Of a stretch of DNA of 38,801 bases, positions 1 through 8,571 are shown piece after piece. Position 1 is the first letter of the stretch. The number at the start of each line of letters is the position of its first letter. The DNA comes from Candidatus Mailhella merdavium (GTDB lineage: Bacteria; Desulfobacterota; Desulfovibrionia; Desulfovibrionales; Desulfovibrionaceae): positions 1 to 38,801 of the forward strand of contig DWXS01000073.1 of the NCBI GenBank assembly GCA_019119045.1, given 5' to 3'. The translations under genes were made by a program, and so were the position numbers. Below the pieces are notes generated by a model that searched no databases, was not told where the DNA came from, and saw only the letters and a program-made list of their open reading frames with translations.

Positions 1-937
1 CTGGACTCTTTCCGGCCCCCATGGTGAGTGATGGAATAAAGGCATTTCTGCCTGGACCATTATAATTGAAAGAATAAAAGGCCATATTATCGTCATCTTT
101 TTTCAGTGACTCCCAGCCCTTGCCTGGGAAATATGGTATCTTGCTCATTTTGGATCGGGAATAAATGCCAAAGCCGCGCAACTTCTTCATACGCTTTTCT
201 ATATGCGATTCTGATTTTGATTTTGGATTTGTATCAGTGCTTATCCTGAGCCTGTACCTGTCTTCAATGTCTGCAAAGAAAATTGACATACGTTCATCAT
301 AATTAAAAGTATTGTTTATCATCTCGCCATAATAAGTATGGAATACATTTTCGTGATGGCTATTATGTCCATAGCAATATTTTTTGTAAAAGTCAGCAAG
401 AATGTGAATAATTTTATTAGTGGTATTATCTTTTTCAGGTGTGTCTGGATACCAGTATGAATTTAATCCAACTATATGCATAATATTACTTTTTTCAAGA
501 ATTACAATATGAAAATTATAATGTCTACCTTCATCATAACAAATGAAGTGGGCATGAGTATTAAATTTACTACTTACATCCCAATCAAAATATAAATCAT
601 CACTCTTTTTGTATCGCGTTATTTCTCCTGAAACACTATTTTCCCATTCCTGTTTTGCATTGGCAGGAGTGCTTTCGAACGGATATTCATAAACCTTAAT
701 CGGATAAGCAAGCGAATAGTCCTTACCATCTGGCGTGCGACTATCCCAGGTATAGGAGAATTTTTCCACCTGCGGTCGCATGAACTCCGGCACGGTCACG
801 GACAGACGACCAAGCTTGTAAGTGCGAAGCGGTATATTGGCCAAAACGGACTCAGCGCAGCTCAGTCTTCCGAGCCCCACCGTGGCGGCCGCGACTGCCG
901 TAACCCCAGCCTGTTTCAAAAAATCGCGTCTTCTCAT
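1..937 (-). CDS. Tat-exported protein of unknown function, partial (3' end outside window)
   Basis: An open frame of 312 codons runs from ATG at 937 to the left window edge without a stop, so the C-terminus is missing. The N-terminus MRRRDFLKQAG followed by an Ala-rich hydrophobic stretch to about residue 33 is a twin-arginine signal, so a folded periplasmic protein is expected. A purine-rich AAAGGG ribosome site overlaps the stop of the 113-residue membrane-protein gene just upstream (11 nt gap), implying translational coupling. The mature part starts with a YKLGRLSVTVPEFM block, then many aromatic and charged residues with no catalytic motif I recognise. Its general layout recalls Tli4-type T6SS immunity proteins, but I cannot establish homology. 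Codon use is AT-rich compared with genes beyond 2400, which suggests acquisition. Confidence 0.8.
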   Translation of the reverse strand, partial: MRRRDFLKQAGVTAVAAATVGLGRLSCAESVLANIPLRTYKLGRLSVTVPEFMRPQVEKFSYTWDSRTPDGKDYSLAYPIKVYEYPFESTPANAKQEWENSVSGEITRYKKSDDLYFDWDVSSKFNTHAHFICYDEGRHYNFHIVILEKSNIMHIVGLNSYWYPDTPEKDNTTNKIIHILADFYKKYCYGHNSHHENVFHTYYGEMINNTFNYDERMSIFFADIEDRYRLRISTDTNPKSKSESHIEKRMKKLRGFGIYSRSKMSKIPYFPGKGWESLKKDDDNMAFYSFNYNGPGRNAFIPSLTMGAGKSP

Positions 938-948
938 GGGACTGCCCT

Positions 949-1290
949 TTACGATATCGAATGAAGTTTTGTTCTCAAAGCCAGTTGCCATACGCCTAAC
1001 ATCTTTGCCCCATTAACGCCATATTCAGGTATTGAAAACGCGATGTTATGTATGCGGCCGAAAAGGTATATCAATATTGTACATACAACAGGAAAGCTGA
1101 TAAAAATATGGAGTAGTGAAATATTTATGGTATGCGCTATAATCATGCGTATCGTTTCAACTGACAAGGTCAGGAATATGGACGAGACAAGAAAACCTAA
1201 GCTGCCAATAAACAGATGCAATCTGTAACATATCAATAATGAAAGATAGACTATGATTTCAAGAAGAATACAGGCTATGACAAAATCCAT
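949..1290 (-). CDS. Small membrane protein, paralogue of its upstream neighbour
   Basis: A 113-residue protein with about three hydrophobic segments (roughly residues 3-25, 28-48 and 55-80) and no recognised domain. Its central part aligns with the 170-residue protein encoded upstream at 1361-1873: both have a F-L-x-S-x-F-x-T-x-x-V-E block, a FPxxC then LIYxxG-like block, and a FSxxEY end. The two genes are therefore probably duplicates. It is the middle gene of a leftward three-gene AT-rich cassette and its stop overlaps the ribosome site of the Tat protein. The start at 1290 has only a weak AGAAG-like ribosome site. Function unknown; as a polytopic inner-membrane protein beside an exported protein it may be an immunity or anchoring partner, which is inference. 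Confidence 0.65.
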   Translation of the reverse strand: MDFVIACILLEIIVYLSLLICYRLHLFIGSLGFLVSSIFLTLSVETIRMIIAHTINISLLHIFISFPVVCTILIYLFGRIHNIAFSIPEYGVNGAKMLGVWQLALRTKLHSIS

Positions 1291-1360
1291 GAAGTGATCT
1301 TCTTTGGGCAGGGCGAGTTGCCGTTATTCTGGATGCGCCTTGACCTCGTTTGTACAGTTT

Positions 1361-1873
1361 TTATCTGAAGTTTCCATAGAAAATATCGTCGGGAAGATAC
1401 AGCTCAGTTCCTTTATTACTTTTCCCTATGCGTTGCAGCATAATTAATGAATCCGACATGAAGAAAATACCTGTTTCAATATATTTTATAAAATATTGTA
1501 TGCAAACATTCATTTTCCGAAAAAAATAAGTACGAAGTCGAATAAAAGAACAGCTTGTGACAGTATATACAGGGCAAAAATATATATATTCTCCTCGGGA
1601 AAATGATGCGTTTAACAATTTCCCGAGAAAATACAGTATGAGCATACATATACTTGGAAATAATATATATGTGAAAAACGAGTTGAATATAGTTGAATTG
1701 CGTAATAGAAAGATAAGCAGTATTTCAACAATCCATGTTGCGAATACGGATGCAAGAAAAAATCGAAATCTTTGAATGAAAAATTCTAATATAAACGAGA
1801 TTGTCCTTGCAAAAAGTATATATAATAAATTTATTCCTGCTATAATATATACCCATTCAAATATTGCATCCAT
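1361..1873 (-). CDS. Membrane protein of unknown function, paralogue of 949-1290
   Basis: A 170-residue hydrophobic protein with predicted membrane segments at about residues 6-30, 36-56 and 62-85, followed by a more polar C-terminal half rich in Phe, Ile and Arg that the shorter paralogue lacks. ACAGGAG precedes the ATG at 1873 by six nucleotides, a good ribosome site. It is the first gene of the leftward AT-rich cassette. The shared VE, FPxxC, G and FSxxEY landmarks with the downstream 113-residue protein indicate a tandem duplication with later divergence. No family recognised. Confidence 0.7.
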   Translation of the reverse strand: MDAIFEWVYIIAGINLLYILFARTISFILEFFIQRFRFFLASVFATWIVEILLIFLLRNSTIFNSFFTYILFPSICMLILYFLGKLLNASFSRGEYIYFCPVYTVTSCSFIRLRTYFFRKMNVCIQYFIKYIETGIFFMSDSLIMLQRIGKSNKGTELYLPDDIFYGNFR

Positions 1874-2351
1874 GAAATGCTCCTGTCCATATAAGCCTGT
1901 TTGCCACAGGCTGGCGGTTCATACTCCGTATTTTCCGGATTCAGTCGAAAAGTGGTGTATGCCTGAATCGGCCCGGCAGCAGGCAGCATATAGATAATGC
2001 GGATATTGCAACAAAGGGCATAACATATTCTTTGGGAGCGTATCGTGCATGAAAAATTATGAAAAGCGGAACAATATGATGACCTATGTTTGTTGACGGC
2101 ACGAGATACATTATATGGGTACGATGCCCGTTATAAAAAGCGGAGTCGGGTGGAGCAAGAGTATTCCGCGACGCCGGACAGCCGCTCGCTGCCTGTGGCC
2201 CGGCCACCCGCCGGCCACCCGCCGATCGGCCCGCAGATCCGTGCCCGGAGCAGGCGCTACCGGCATACTAGAGCCGCTTTCGGCGGAGCGGAAAGGGGTG
2301 CGGGCCGGAACATGGGATTCTGATGACAGATATCAGGCGCAGAACGCGCTG
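1874..2351. other. Intergenic transition from AT-rich to GC-rich DNA
   Basis: No gene recognised. Composition changes abruptly near 2110-2150 from AT-rich to GC-rich, marking the probable right border of the acquired segment at 1-2100. A short GC-rich duplication (GGCCACCCGCC-like, twice near 2200-2225) is present. No tRNA, integrase or clear attachment repeat is visible. Confidence 0.5.
1987..2014 (-). promoter_or_regulatory. Possible sigma-70 promoter of the AT-rich cassette
   Basis: Read on the minus strand, TTGTTG and TATATG are separated by 16 nt and lie about 110 nt upstream of the 170-residue protein start. This is a partial match only, in AT-rich DNA where chance matches are common. 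Confidence 0.3.
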
Positions 2352-2381
2352 AAAAAAAAGGCCGACGCGTCATGCGTCGGC
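2352..2381 (-). terminator. Intrinsic terminator of the M48 lipoprotein gene
   Basis: An 8-bp perfect stem, GCCGACGC paired with GCGTCGGC around a 5-nt loop, is followed on the minus strand by a run of eight T. It lies 25 nt past the stop of the peptidase gene. Confidence 0.9.
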
Positions 2382-2405
2382 CCGGATACTGGGATTTTGG
2401 GGGAA

Positions 2406-3152
2406 TTAGTTCTGTTTTGCCATTTCTTCCATCTTTTCCGCACGCTTGCCGGAATTGGGGTGCGAGGAGAGGAATCCGCCGCTGGAGCCGAGTTCGTCGA
2501 GCTTACGCAGCGAGGAAGCGGCCGCCGCGGTATTATAGTTGTTTTCCTTCAGGAAATTCATGGCGTAGGCGTCGGCTTCCAGTTCCTGACTCTGGGAGAA
2601 CTGGGCGTTGAGGAATTCTTCCATCAGATCGCCGAGCATGGAATCGCTCAGAGCGTTGGCCTTGGAGTTCAGCGATCCGGCGGCCTGTCTGGCGGCAGCG
2701 GCGGTGTAGGCCAGACGCATGGCCTTGAGGGTATGCCCGAGGGCGACGTGCCCGATTTCATGCCCGAGTACGAAGCGCAGTTCGTCGTCGGTCATCAGGT
2801 CCATGAGGCCGGAATACACGCGGACGGAGCCGTCGGCGGAGGCGTTGGCGTTGATGTCGTCGGTAATGTAGACCTTGTAGTTCAGGGGCGTGCCGTTGAC
2901 GCTGGTGTGATTGCCCATGATCTTTTTCAGGCGGACGGCATACTTGTTGTTTGCGGAAGCAACGGTGGCTTCAGCGTCGCCCTTTTCGCGCATCTGAACG
3001 CACATTGCCTTGAGTTCATCGTCGTTGACGCTGGCGGCGGCGTGCAGATTGACCGCAGCTTCCCCCAGATTGCTGAGGTTGACCTGATCCACGCAGCCGA
3101 CGGGGGCAAGCAGCAGACATGCGCCTGCGAATGTCAGAATGAGCTTTTTCAT
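2406..3152 (-). CDS. M48 family zinc metallopeptidase, lipoprotein (LoiP/YggG-like)
   Basis: A 248-residue protein with an N-terminal signal ending in APVGC at Cys20, a plausible though imperfect lipobox (Pro at -3), so it is probably a membrane-anchored periplasmic protease. The zinc motif HEIGH is at residues 131-135, and ELEAD at 190-194 supplies the third ligand (Glu190) and the conserved Asp. Members of this family degrade misfolded or outer-membrane proteins. The reading frame extends far upstream, but the ATG at 3152 gives a typical signal peptide and has AAGGAAAAGG upstream, so longer starts are rejected. Monocistronic, with its own terminator. A second M48 protease of a different subfamily lies at 8572-9978. 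Confidence 0.92.
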   Translation of the reverse strand: MKKLILTFAGACLLLAPVGCVDQVNLSNLGEAAVNLHAAASVNDDELKAMCVQMREKGDAEATVASANNKYAVRLKKIMGNHTSVNGTPLNYKVYITDDINANASADGSVRVYSGLMDLMTDDELRFVLGHEIGHVALGHTLKAMRLAYTAAAARQAAGSLNSKANALSDSMLGDLMEEFLNAQFSQSQELEADAYAMNFLKENNYNTAAAASSLRKLDELGSSGGFLSSHPNSGKRAEKMEEMAKQN

Positions 3153-4112
3153 GACTTCAGCCTTTTCCTTCTTGTGAGGTTGAACGAAAGCGGCAGAGAA
3201 TACGGCGCAGAGGAGGCGTTTCGTCCGCAGCATTGCGGGAATCGCCGTCAGTCCGTCTACAGGCTTTGCCCTCGGGGAGGTACGGAAAAGAACTCCGGCG
3301 CGCCGGAGTAAAACTTGCCGAACCGCACCCCCTTTTCCGGAACAGCGTTTCCTGCCGGAAAAATTGCTATCCCACAAGAAAAGCGAAAGCAAGAGTCTTT
3401 TCCATGCCTTACCGCACAGGAAACAGAGCGGCCAGTCTTTCAGGCCTCGCATGTTCCGGAAGGCCCGATTCGGCCCTGTCCTCCTGTTTTTCGTTCCTCT
3501 CCGTCCTTCTTTGCCCCGATGCCCGTCATCCCGCAATTATCCCGCAGTCATCCCCCGGACGCTAGGGCAAAGGCTATGCCCAGGCCCGCAGCCATTCTAC
3601 CGTTGTCCCGCAGTCATCCCCCCCCGCCCGACGGAGTTCGTCCTTCCGGAGACGGGCGGAGCCTCAGAGCCGCCGCCCCTCAACCTCGCCCCGTCCCGTC
3701 GGCAGGCCCAGGCTCCGTGGCCGTCTTCCTCCGTCATCCCCCGTGCCCCGTCCTTCTTTTCCTCCGTCTTTTCCTTCGTCGGCAGGCCCCGGATCCGCGG
3801 CTACGCCGCCGGTTCCGCCGGAACGGGCGCAGGGGAGATTCCGTCATGCCGTTCCGCCGTCTGCCCCTCGTCGGAGGCGAAGGCGGGCAGGAACAGACCT
3901 CCGTTCTGCCCGTTCTCTGGTCGCACACGCTCTGTTCTCCGGGCTGTCGGCCCTCCGTTCTGCCGACACGGGCCTTCATTTTGACCTGCGGGCCTGATTA
4001 TGAGAAGCAGAAGCCGCGATTCAAATGTTCAGCGGAACCTTGCGAAGCTGCGCCGTTTTGCGGGCAATGCCGCCTTGCCGGAGCCGACTTTGCTGTTCCC
4101 GGGGAGTATGTC
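3153..4112. other. Long GC-rich intergenic region with repeated TCATCCC words
   Basis: A 960-nt gap between the divergent M48 lipoprotein gene and mutM. No frame gives a recognisable protein: the open frames are Arg-, Pro- and Ser-rich, as expected of GC-rich noncoding DNA. The word TCCCGCAGTCATCCCC occurs at about 3540 and again near 3612, with related GTCATCCC words near 3525 and 3733. These may be decayed repetitive extragenic elements. No confident promoter seen. Confidence 0.5.
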
Positions 4113-5006
4113 ATGCCGGAACTGCCGGAAGTGGAAACTGTGGCGCGCACGCTTGCGCCCTGTCTTGAGGGAAGAAGCCTTGTGCGCATCGAGGTACTCA
4201 ATCCCGGAACATGGCAGGGGCCGATTGCTGCCGAGAGCCTTTGCGAACGGGGGCCTCTGCCCTTTGCCGGAACGGGGAGGCGCGGCAAGCTGCTGCTTGT
4301 CTGCTTTGAGAAGGGAGCATGCCTGAAGCAGGGCGGACTTCCGACCTGTTCCGAAGCTCCGGAGCTTCCGGAGGAAGAGGCTGTGCCGCTGGGGCTGGCC
4401 TTTCATCTCAAGATGTCGGGCAGGCTGTTTGCCTATCCTGCGGGAAGCGCGCCGGAAAAGCATACGCGGCTTATTCTGCATCTTGACGACGGCGGCATGA
4501 TCTTCTTTGACGACGCGCGCAAGTTCGGCTATGCGCGGGCCTTGACGCCTGCCGTGCTGCGCGGCTGGGACTTCTGGAACAAACTGGGGCCGGAGCCTTT
4601 CCGTCTGGACGACCGCGCCTTTGCGGCGCGTTTCAGGGGCAGGAAAAGTGTCATCAAGTCGTTGCTGCTGGATCAGTCCGTCATTGCCGGGATAGGTAAT
4701 ATTTATGCGGATGAAAGCTGTTTTCGCGCGGGCATACGGCCGGACGCCCCGGCCTCGTCGTTGAGCTTTGCCCGTCTGGCCCGCCTGCGCGCCGCGCTGG
4801 TGGAGGTGCTTGAGGAGTCCATCGAGGCCTGCGGCAGTTCCATCAAGGATTACCGCACGGCGCGCGGAGACGCCGGGGCCTTTCAGAACGCCTTCAGAGT
4901 CTACGGCAGAAGAGGGAAAAACTGCCTTGTGTGCGGAAGCGAACTGCGGACATGCAGGGTCGCCGGGCGGACGACCACCTTTTGCCCGACGTGCCAGAAG
5001 GGATGA
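4113..5006 (+). CDS. mutM: Formamidopyrimidine-DNA glycosylase
   Basis: Removes oxidised purines such as 8-oxoguanine and nicks the abasic site in base excision repair. The start is fixed by MPELPEVE, since Pro2 is the catalytic nucleophile and Glu3 is essential; GGGGAG lies six nt upstream of ATG 4113. Lys59 matches the conserved DNA-contacting lysine. The helix-two-turn-helix region (SVIAGIGNIYADE, about 189-201) and a C-terminal zinc finger with Cys271, Cys274, Cys291 and Cys294 are intact. At 297 residues it is some 25 longer than usual; the excess is a Cys-, Glu- and Pro-containing insert at about residues 67-92. It stands alone, 410 nt before gltX. Confidence 0.96.
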   Translation: MPELPEVETVARTLAPCLEGRSLVRIEVLNPGTWQGPIAAESLCERGPLPFAGTGRRGKLLLVCFEKGACLKQGGLPTCSEAPELPEEEAVPLGLAFHLKMSGRLFAYPAGSAPEKHTRLILHLDDGGMIFFDDARKFGYARALTPAVLRGWDFWNKLGPEPFRLDDRAFAARFRGRKSVIKSLLLDQSVIAGIGNIYADESCFRAGIRPDAPASSLSFARLARLRAALVEVLEESIEACGSSIKDYRTARGDAGAFQNAFRVYGRRGKNCLVCGSELRTCRVAGRTTTFCPTCQKG

Positions 5007-5416
5007 GCTTTTGTCCGGCCTCTTCGCCGGGAACAGACTTCCGGCCTCAGGCGAAGCGGGATGTTGCCGTGCGGCCGGAGCGGGCGCGCGGTGCCGGCGG
5101 TGCAGCCGCCCGAGGGAGGCAGTGCCTTCGTCCGCAGGGCGCACAGGCCCGCAGGGCAGAGCAGGCTCCTGCGGAGGCAAGGCTGCGCTCCGGAACAGGG
5201 GGGCGATATCCTGCCCTCCGCATGACCGGCGTGAACACTGTGCGCGCAGCGCAGGGGCCGTCCGACGGACAGGTTCAGGAAGAGCAGGCCGCAAGGGGCT
5301 ATTTTTCTTCGACTTGCCGTCCGCCTTGTCATAAGGACGGATGCGGGGTACTCTGCCTCTCGCCTTCGCGGGGGCTGTCCCGCTCACATGCAACATCATG
5401 CAACACGGAAAAAGAC
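5007..5416. other. Intergenic region mutM-gltX
   Basis: GC-rich DNA of 410 nt with no gene recognised. Short complementary arms (CCGTCC and GGACGG near 5318-5341) could form a weak hairpin. No confident promoter or terminator. Confidence 0.4.
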
Positions 5417-6811
5417 ATGAAAAAAGTCATTACCCGTTTCGCTCCCAGTCCTACCGGACATCTGCATATAGGAGGCGGACGCACCGCCATTTTCTGCTGG
5501 CTTCTGGCCCGTCACTTCGGCGGGGAGTTCCGGCTGCGTATTGAAGATACGGACAGCGAGCGTTCGAAACAGGAATATACCGACTCCATTCTTGCGTCCA
5601 TGAAGTGGCTCGGCCTGGACTGGGACGGCGATCTGACCTACCAGAGCAAGCGTCTCGACATATACAACGCCCATGTGGACAAGCTGCTTGAAACCGGGCA
5701 CGCCTACTGGTGCGACTGTTCCCCGGAAGATGTGGAAGCCATGCGGGAAGTTGCCAGAGCCAAGGGGGAGAAGCCCCGCTACAACGGCCGCTGCCGGGAA
5801 AGGGGCCTCGGCCCGGGCAAGGGGCGGGTGGTGCGCCTGCGCGTTCCCGACGAGGGGCGCATTGTTTTCGACGACATGGTGAAGGGGCATATTGCCGTGG
5901 ACGTGTCCGAACTGGACGACATGGTGCTGCGGCGTGCGGACGGTATGCCGACCTATAACATGGCCGTGGTTGTGGACGACCACGACATGGGCGTGACGCA
6001 CGTTCTGCGCGGGGACGATCATGTTTCCAACACGCCCAAGCAGATTCTGCTGTATCAGGCTCTCGGCTTTGAGCTGCCCGTCTTCGGGCATGTGCCCATG
6101 ATTCTGGGGCCGGACAAGCAGAAACTTTCCAAGCGGCACGGAGCGCGCGCCGTCATAGAATACGAGCAGGACGGCCTGCTGCCTCAGGCCCTGGTCAACT
6201 ATCTGGTGCGCCTCGGCTGGTCGCACGGGGATCAGGAAATCTTTTCTCTGGACGAGCTGGTGCAGCTGTTTGACGGAACGAATCTGAACAGCGCGGCCGC
6301 CGCCTTCGATCCGGAAAAGCTGCAATGGCTCAACGCCCATTACCTGCGGGAAACTCCCGCCCCGAAGACGGCGGAAATGGTCGCCCCCTTTGTGGAAAAG
6401 CTCGGGGTGCGGATGGAGCCGGAAAGGCTGGAAACGCTGGTTCCTCTGTATCGCGAACGGGCGGCCAACCTTGTGGAGCTGGCTGCGGATCTCGCGCTGT
6501 ATCAGCCCGGCGCGGACATCGTCTGCGAGGAAAAGGCGGCCAAGTCTCTGACGGACGAAGGCAGGACGCATCTTGCCGCCCTGCGCGATATCTTTGCCGC
6601 CCTGCCGGAATTTGACGAAGCCTCCCTTGAAGCGGCAATTCATGACTATGTGGAAAAGGGCGGGCTCAAGTTCAAGCAGGTCGGGCCGCCGCTGCGCGCC
6701 GCGCTGATCGGCCGGGCGGGCGGGCCTTCCGTGCATCTGACCCTGTGCGCGCTGGGCCGCGAGGAAAGCCTGCGCCGTCTGGACAGGGTGCTTGCCGGCA
6801 CGAAGAACTGA
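5417..6811 (+). CDS. gltX: Glutamyl-tRNA synthetase
   Basis: Charges tRNA-Glu with glutamate in the cytoplasm. This 464-residue class I synthetase has the HIGH-type signature GHLHIGG at residues 14-20 and the KMSKS-type KLSKR at 236-240. The zinc site of bacterial GluRS is present as Cys99-x-Cys101, Tyr122 and Cys126. The anticodon-binding C-terminal domain is full length. ATG 5417 gives the canonical MKKVITRFAPSPTG start; the ribosome site is weak (GGA). Whether it also misacylates tRNA-Gln cannot be told from the sequence. Confidence 0.97.
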   Translation: MKKVITRFAPSPTGHLHIGGGRTAIFCWLLARHFGGEFRLRIEDTDSERSKQEYTDSILASMKWLGLDWDGDLTYQSKRLDIYNAHVDKLLETGHAYWCDCSPEDVEAMREVARAKGEKPRYNGRCRERGLGPGKGRVVRLRVPDEGRIVFDDMVKGHIAVDVSELDDMVLRRADGMPTYNMAVVVDDHDMGVTHVLRGDDHVSNTPKQILLYQALGFELPVFGHVPMILGPDKQKLSKRHGARAVIEYEQDGLLPQALVNYLVRLGWSHGDQEIFSLDELVQLFDGTNLNSAAAAFDPEKLQWLNAHYLRETPAPKTAEMVAPFVEKLGVRMEPERLETLVPLYRERAANLVELAADLALYQPGADIVCEEKAAKSLTDEGRTHLAALRDIFAALPEFDEASLEAAIHDYVEKGGLKFKQVGPPLRAALIGRAGGPSVHLTLCALGREESLRRLDRVLAGTKN

Positions 6812-6819
6812 TCGCAGTC

Positions 6820-6849
6820 CTGCCCGGGAACGTTCTCGTTTCCGGGCAG
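6820..6849 (+). terminator. Strong hairpin after gltX, terminator-like but without a T tract
   Basis: A 13-bp stem with one G-T pair (CTGCCCGGGAACG with CGTTTCCGGGCAG) closes on the loop TTCT, starting nine nt past the gltX stop. No U-rich tail follows, so it may protect the mRNA 3' end or act with Rho rather than terminate by itself. Confidence 0.45.
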
Positions 6850-6883
6850 AAGCCCGCATCCTGGCTTTCGTATCGGGGCAGGA

Positions 6884-6928
6884 CGCCGTATCCGGGGACG
6901 GCATATCCGGAGGCGGCATATCCTGGCG
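6884..6928. repeat. Three tandem imperfect 15-nt repeats
   Basis: Three adjacent 15-nt units built on CGGCATATCCGG occupy 6884-6898, 6899-6913 and 6914-6928 in the gltX-cysS spacer. The third unit diverges at its end. No coding context is credible. They could be protein-binding iterons or simple tandem duplication. Confidence 0.6.
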
Positions 6929-7099
6929 GGCCGCCCGTGCCGGAAAGACGGTTTTTTCCGGGCAGACGGCCGCCCGATTCCGGAATTTTTTGCGGGCCTG
7001 CTGTCTGGACGGAAGCCCGTCCGGATCTTATCTTAGTATAAGCCGACGCAGTCGACACGTTTTTTTGCATCGACATCAATATTCGCCGCTGGAGCAGAC

Positions 7100-8557
7100 A
7101 TGCAGCTTTACAATACAAAGACGCGCAAAAAGGAAGAGTTCATTCCTTCTCATCCCGGGAAGGTGGGCATGTATGCCTGCGGTATTACCGCCTACGATCT
7201 TTCCCACATAGGACACGCCCGTTCCGCCGTCGTCTTCGACGTTCTGGCCCGCTATCTCCGGCACAAGGGGCTGGAGGTCACCTTTGTGCGCAACTTCACG
7301 GACGTGGACGATAAAATCATTGCCCGCGCCAACAGGGAAGGGCGGACAAGCGAGGAAATTGCCTCCACCTATATCGACGCCTTCCATGAAGACATGGATC
7401 GCCTGAATGTGAAGAGGGCGGATATCGAGCCTCGGGCCACGGCCTATATTCCGGAAATGATCGCGCTGACGCAAAAGCTGGTCGAGCAGGGGCACGCCTA
7501 TGTGACGCCCTCGGGCGACGTGTATTTCCGGGTTCGTTCCTTCCCTCTCTACGGCAAACTTTCCGGGCGGGATGTGGACGATCTGCGTTCCGGCGCGCGC
7601 GTCGCTCCGGGCGAGGAAAAGGAAGATCCGCTGGATTTTGCGCTGTGGAAGGCGGCCAAACCCGGAGAGCCTTTCTGGGACAGCCCCTGGGGTAAGGGCC
7701 GCCCCGGCTGGCACATAGAATGTTCCGCCATGAGCGAGAAAAACCTTCCTCTGCCGCTGGACATTCACGGCGGCGGGCAGGATCTGATTTTTCCCCATCA
7801 TGAAAACGAAATTGCCCAGAGCGAAGCCGCCCTCGGCAAGGAACTCGCCAATTACTGGGTGCATAACGGCTTTGTGCAGATAAATTCCGAAAAGATGTCG
7901 AAATCTTTGGGGAATTTTAAAACCATCCGGGATATTCTGGAACAGCGTCAGCCCGAAACGCTGCGTTTCTTCCTGCTGGGCAAGCATTACCGCAGCCCTG
8001 TGGACTTCAGCTTTGAGGGCATGGACGAGGCCGAGCGCGGTCTGCGGCGCGTCTACGAATGCTTTCTGGAAGCGGAGCTTGCGCGCGCCCGCAGCTCCTG
8101 GAAGCCCGGCGAGCTGCCGGAAGAGCTTGTCCGGGAATACGAAACGCTGAAGCAGGCCTTTCTGGATTCCATGGAAGACGATTGCAACACGGCAAGCGCA
8201 ATCGGTCACATCTTTGCCTGCGTCCGGCTGATCAACCGCATTCTTGAAGACAAGAAGCTGCGCCAGCTTGAAGGCACGAAAAAGCTGCTGGACGACTTCG
8301 CCCTTTCAGCCGCCGCCTGGGCGGATATTCTCGGCGTGTTCGGCTCGGATCCGGAGACTTTTCTGCGCGAGCTGCGCAACGTGCGGGCCGCCCGCATGGG
8401 GCTGGACACGGCGCGGGTCGAGGAGCTTCTGGCGCAGCGGGCCGAGGCACGCAAACAGAAGGACTTTGCCCGCGCGGATGCGGCGCGTGACGCCATTCTT
8501 GCCCTGGGGGTGGAAGTGCGCGACACGCCCACCGGCCCCGTGTGGGATATTGCCTGA
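7100..8557 (+). CDS. cysS: Cysteinyl-tRNA synthetase
   Basis: Charges tRNA-Cys. The 485-residue enzyme carries the zinc ligand Cys27 in YACGITAY, the HIGH element SHIGH at 35-39, further zinc-site residues in the WHIECS and HHENE blocks, and KMSKS at 265-269. GGAG lies just upstream of ATG 7100. It starts a compact plus-strand run: the protease gene follows 14 nt after its stop, then hslV and fur with gaps of 20 and 16 nt, consistent with one transcript. The spacer upstream holds only a weak promoter-like pair (CTGGAC and TATCTT near 7005-7034). Confidence 0.97.
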   Translation: MQLYNTKTRKKEEFIPSHPGKVGMYACGITAYDLSHIGHARSAVVFDVLARYLRHKGLEVTFVRNFTDVDDKIIARANREGRTSEEIASTYIDAFHEDMDRLNVKRADIEPRATAYIPEMIALTQKLVEQGHAYVTPSGDVYFRVRSFPLYGKLSGRDVDDLRSGARVAPGEEKEDPLDFALWKAAKPGEPFWDSPWGKGRPGWHIECSAMSEKNLPLPLDIHGGGQDLIFPHHENEIAQSEAALGKELANYWVHNGFVQINSEKMSKSLGNFKTIRDILEQRQPETLRFFLLGKHYRSPVDFSFEGMDEAERGLRRVYECFLEAELARARSSWKPGELPEELVREYETLKQAFLDSMEDDCNTASAIGHIFACVRLINRILEDKKLRQLEGTKKLLDDFALSAAAWADILGVFGSDPETFLRELRNVRAARMGLDTARVEELLAQRAEARKQKDFARADAARDAILALGVEVRDTPTGPVWDIA

Positions 8558-8571
8558 ACCGGGAGTACATA

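Noticed and set aside
1941-2207. 88-codon minus-strand frame spanning the composition border
   Set aside because: No ribosome site, mixed composition across the border and no protein-like pattern.
2115-3311. 398-codon plus-strand frame opposite the M48 gene
   Set aside because: Gly/Val/His-rich antisense shadow of the peptidase gene, with no family likeness.
2406-3536. 376-residue reading of the M48 lipoprotein gene with a long Arg-rich N-terminus
   Set aside because: The lipoprotein signal begins at the ATG at 3152, with a ribosome site; the extra N-terminus is low-complexity shadow.
7005-7034. T-box or other amino-acid riboswitch before cysS
   Set aside because: No T-box core or terminator/antiterminator pair; only a 6-bp hairpin and a weak promoter-like pair.
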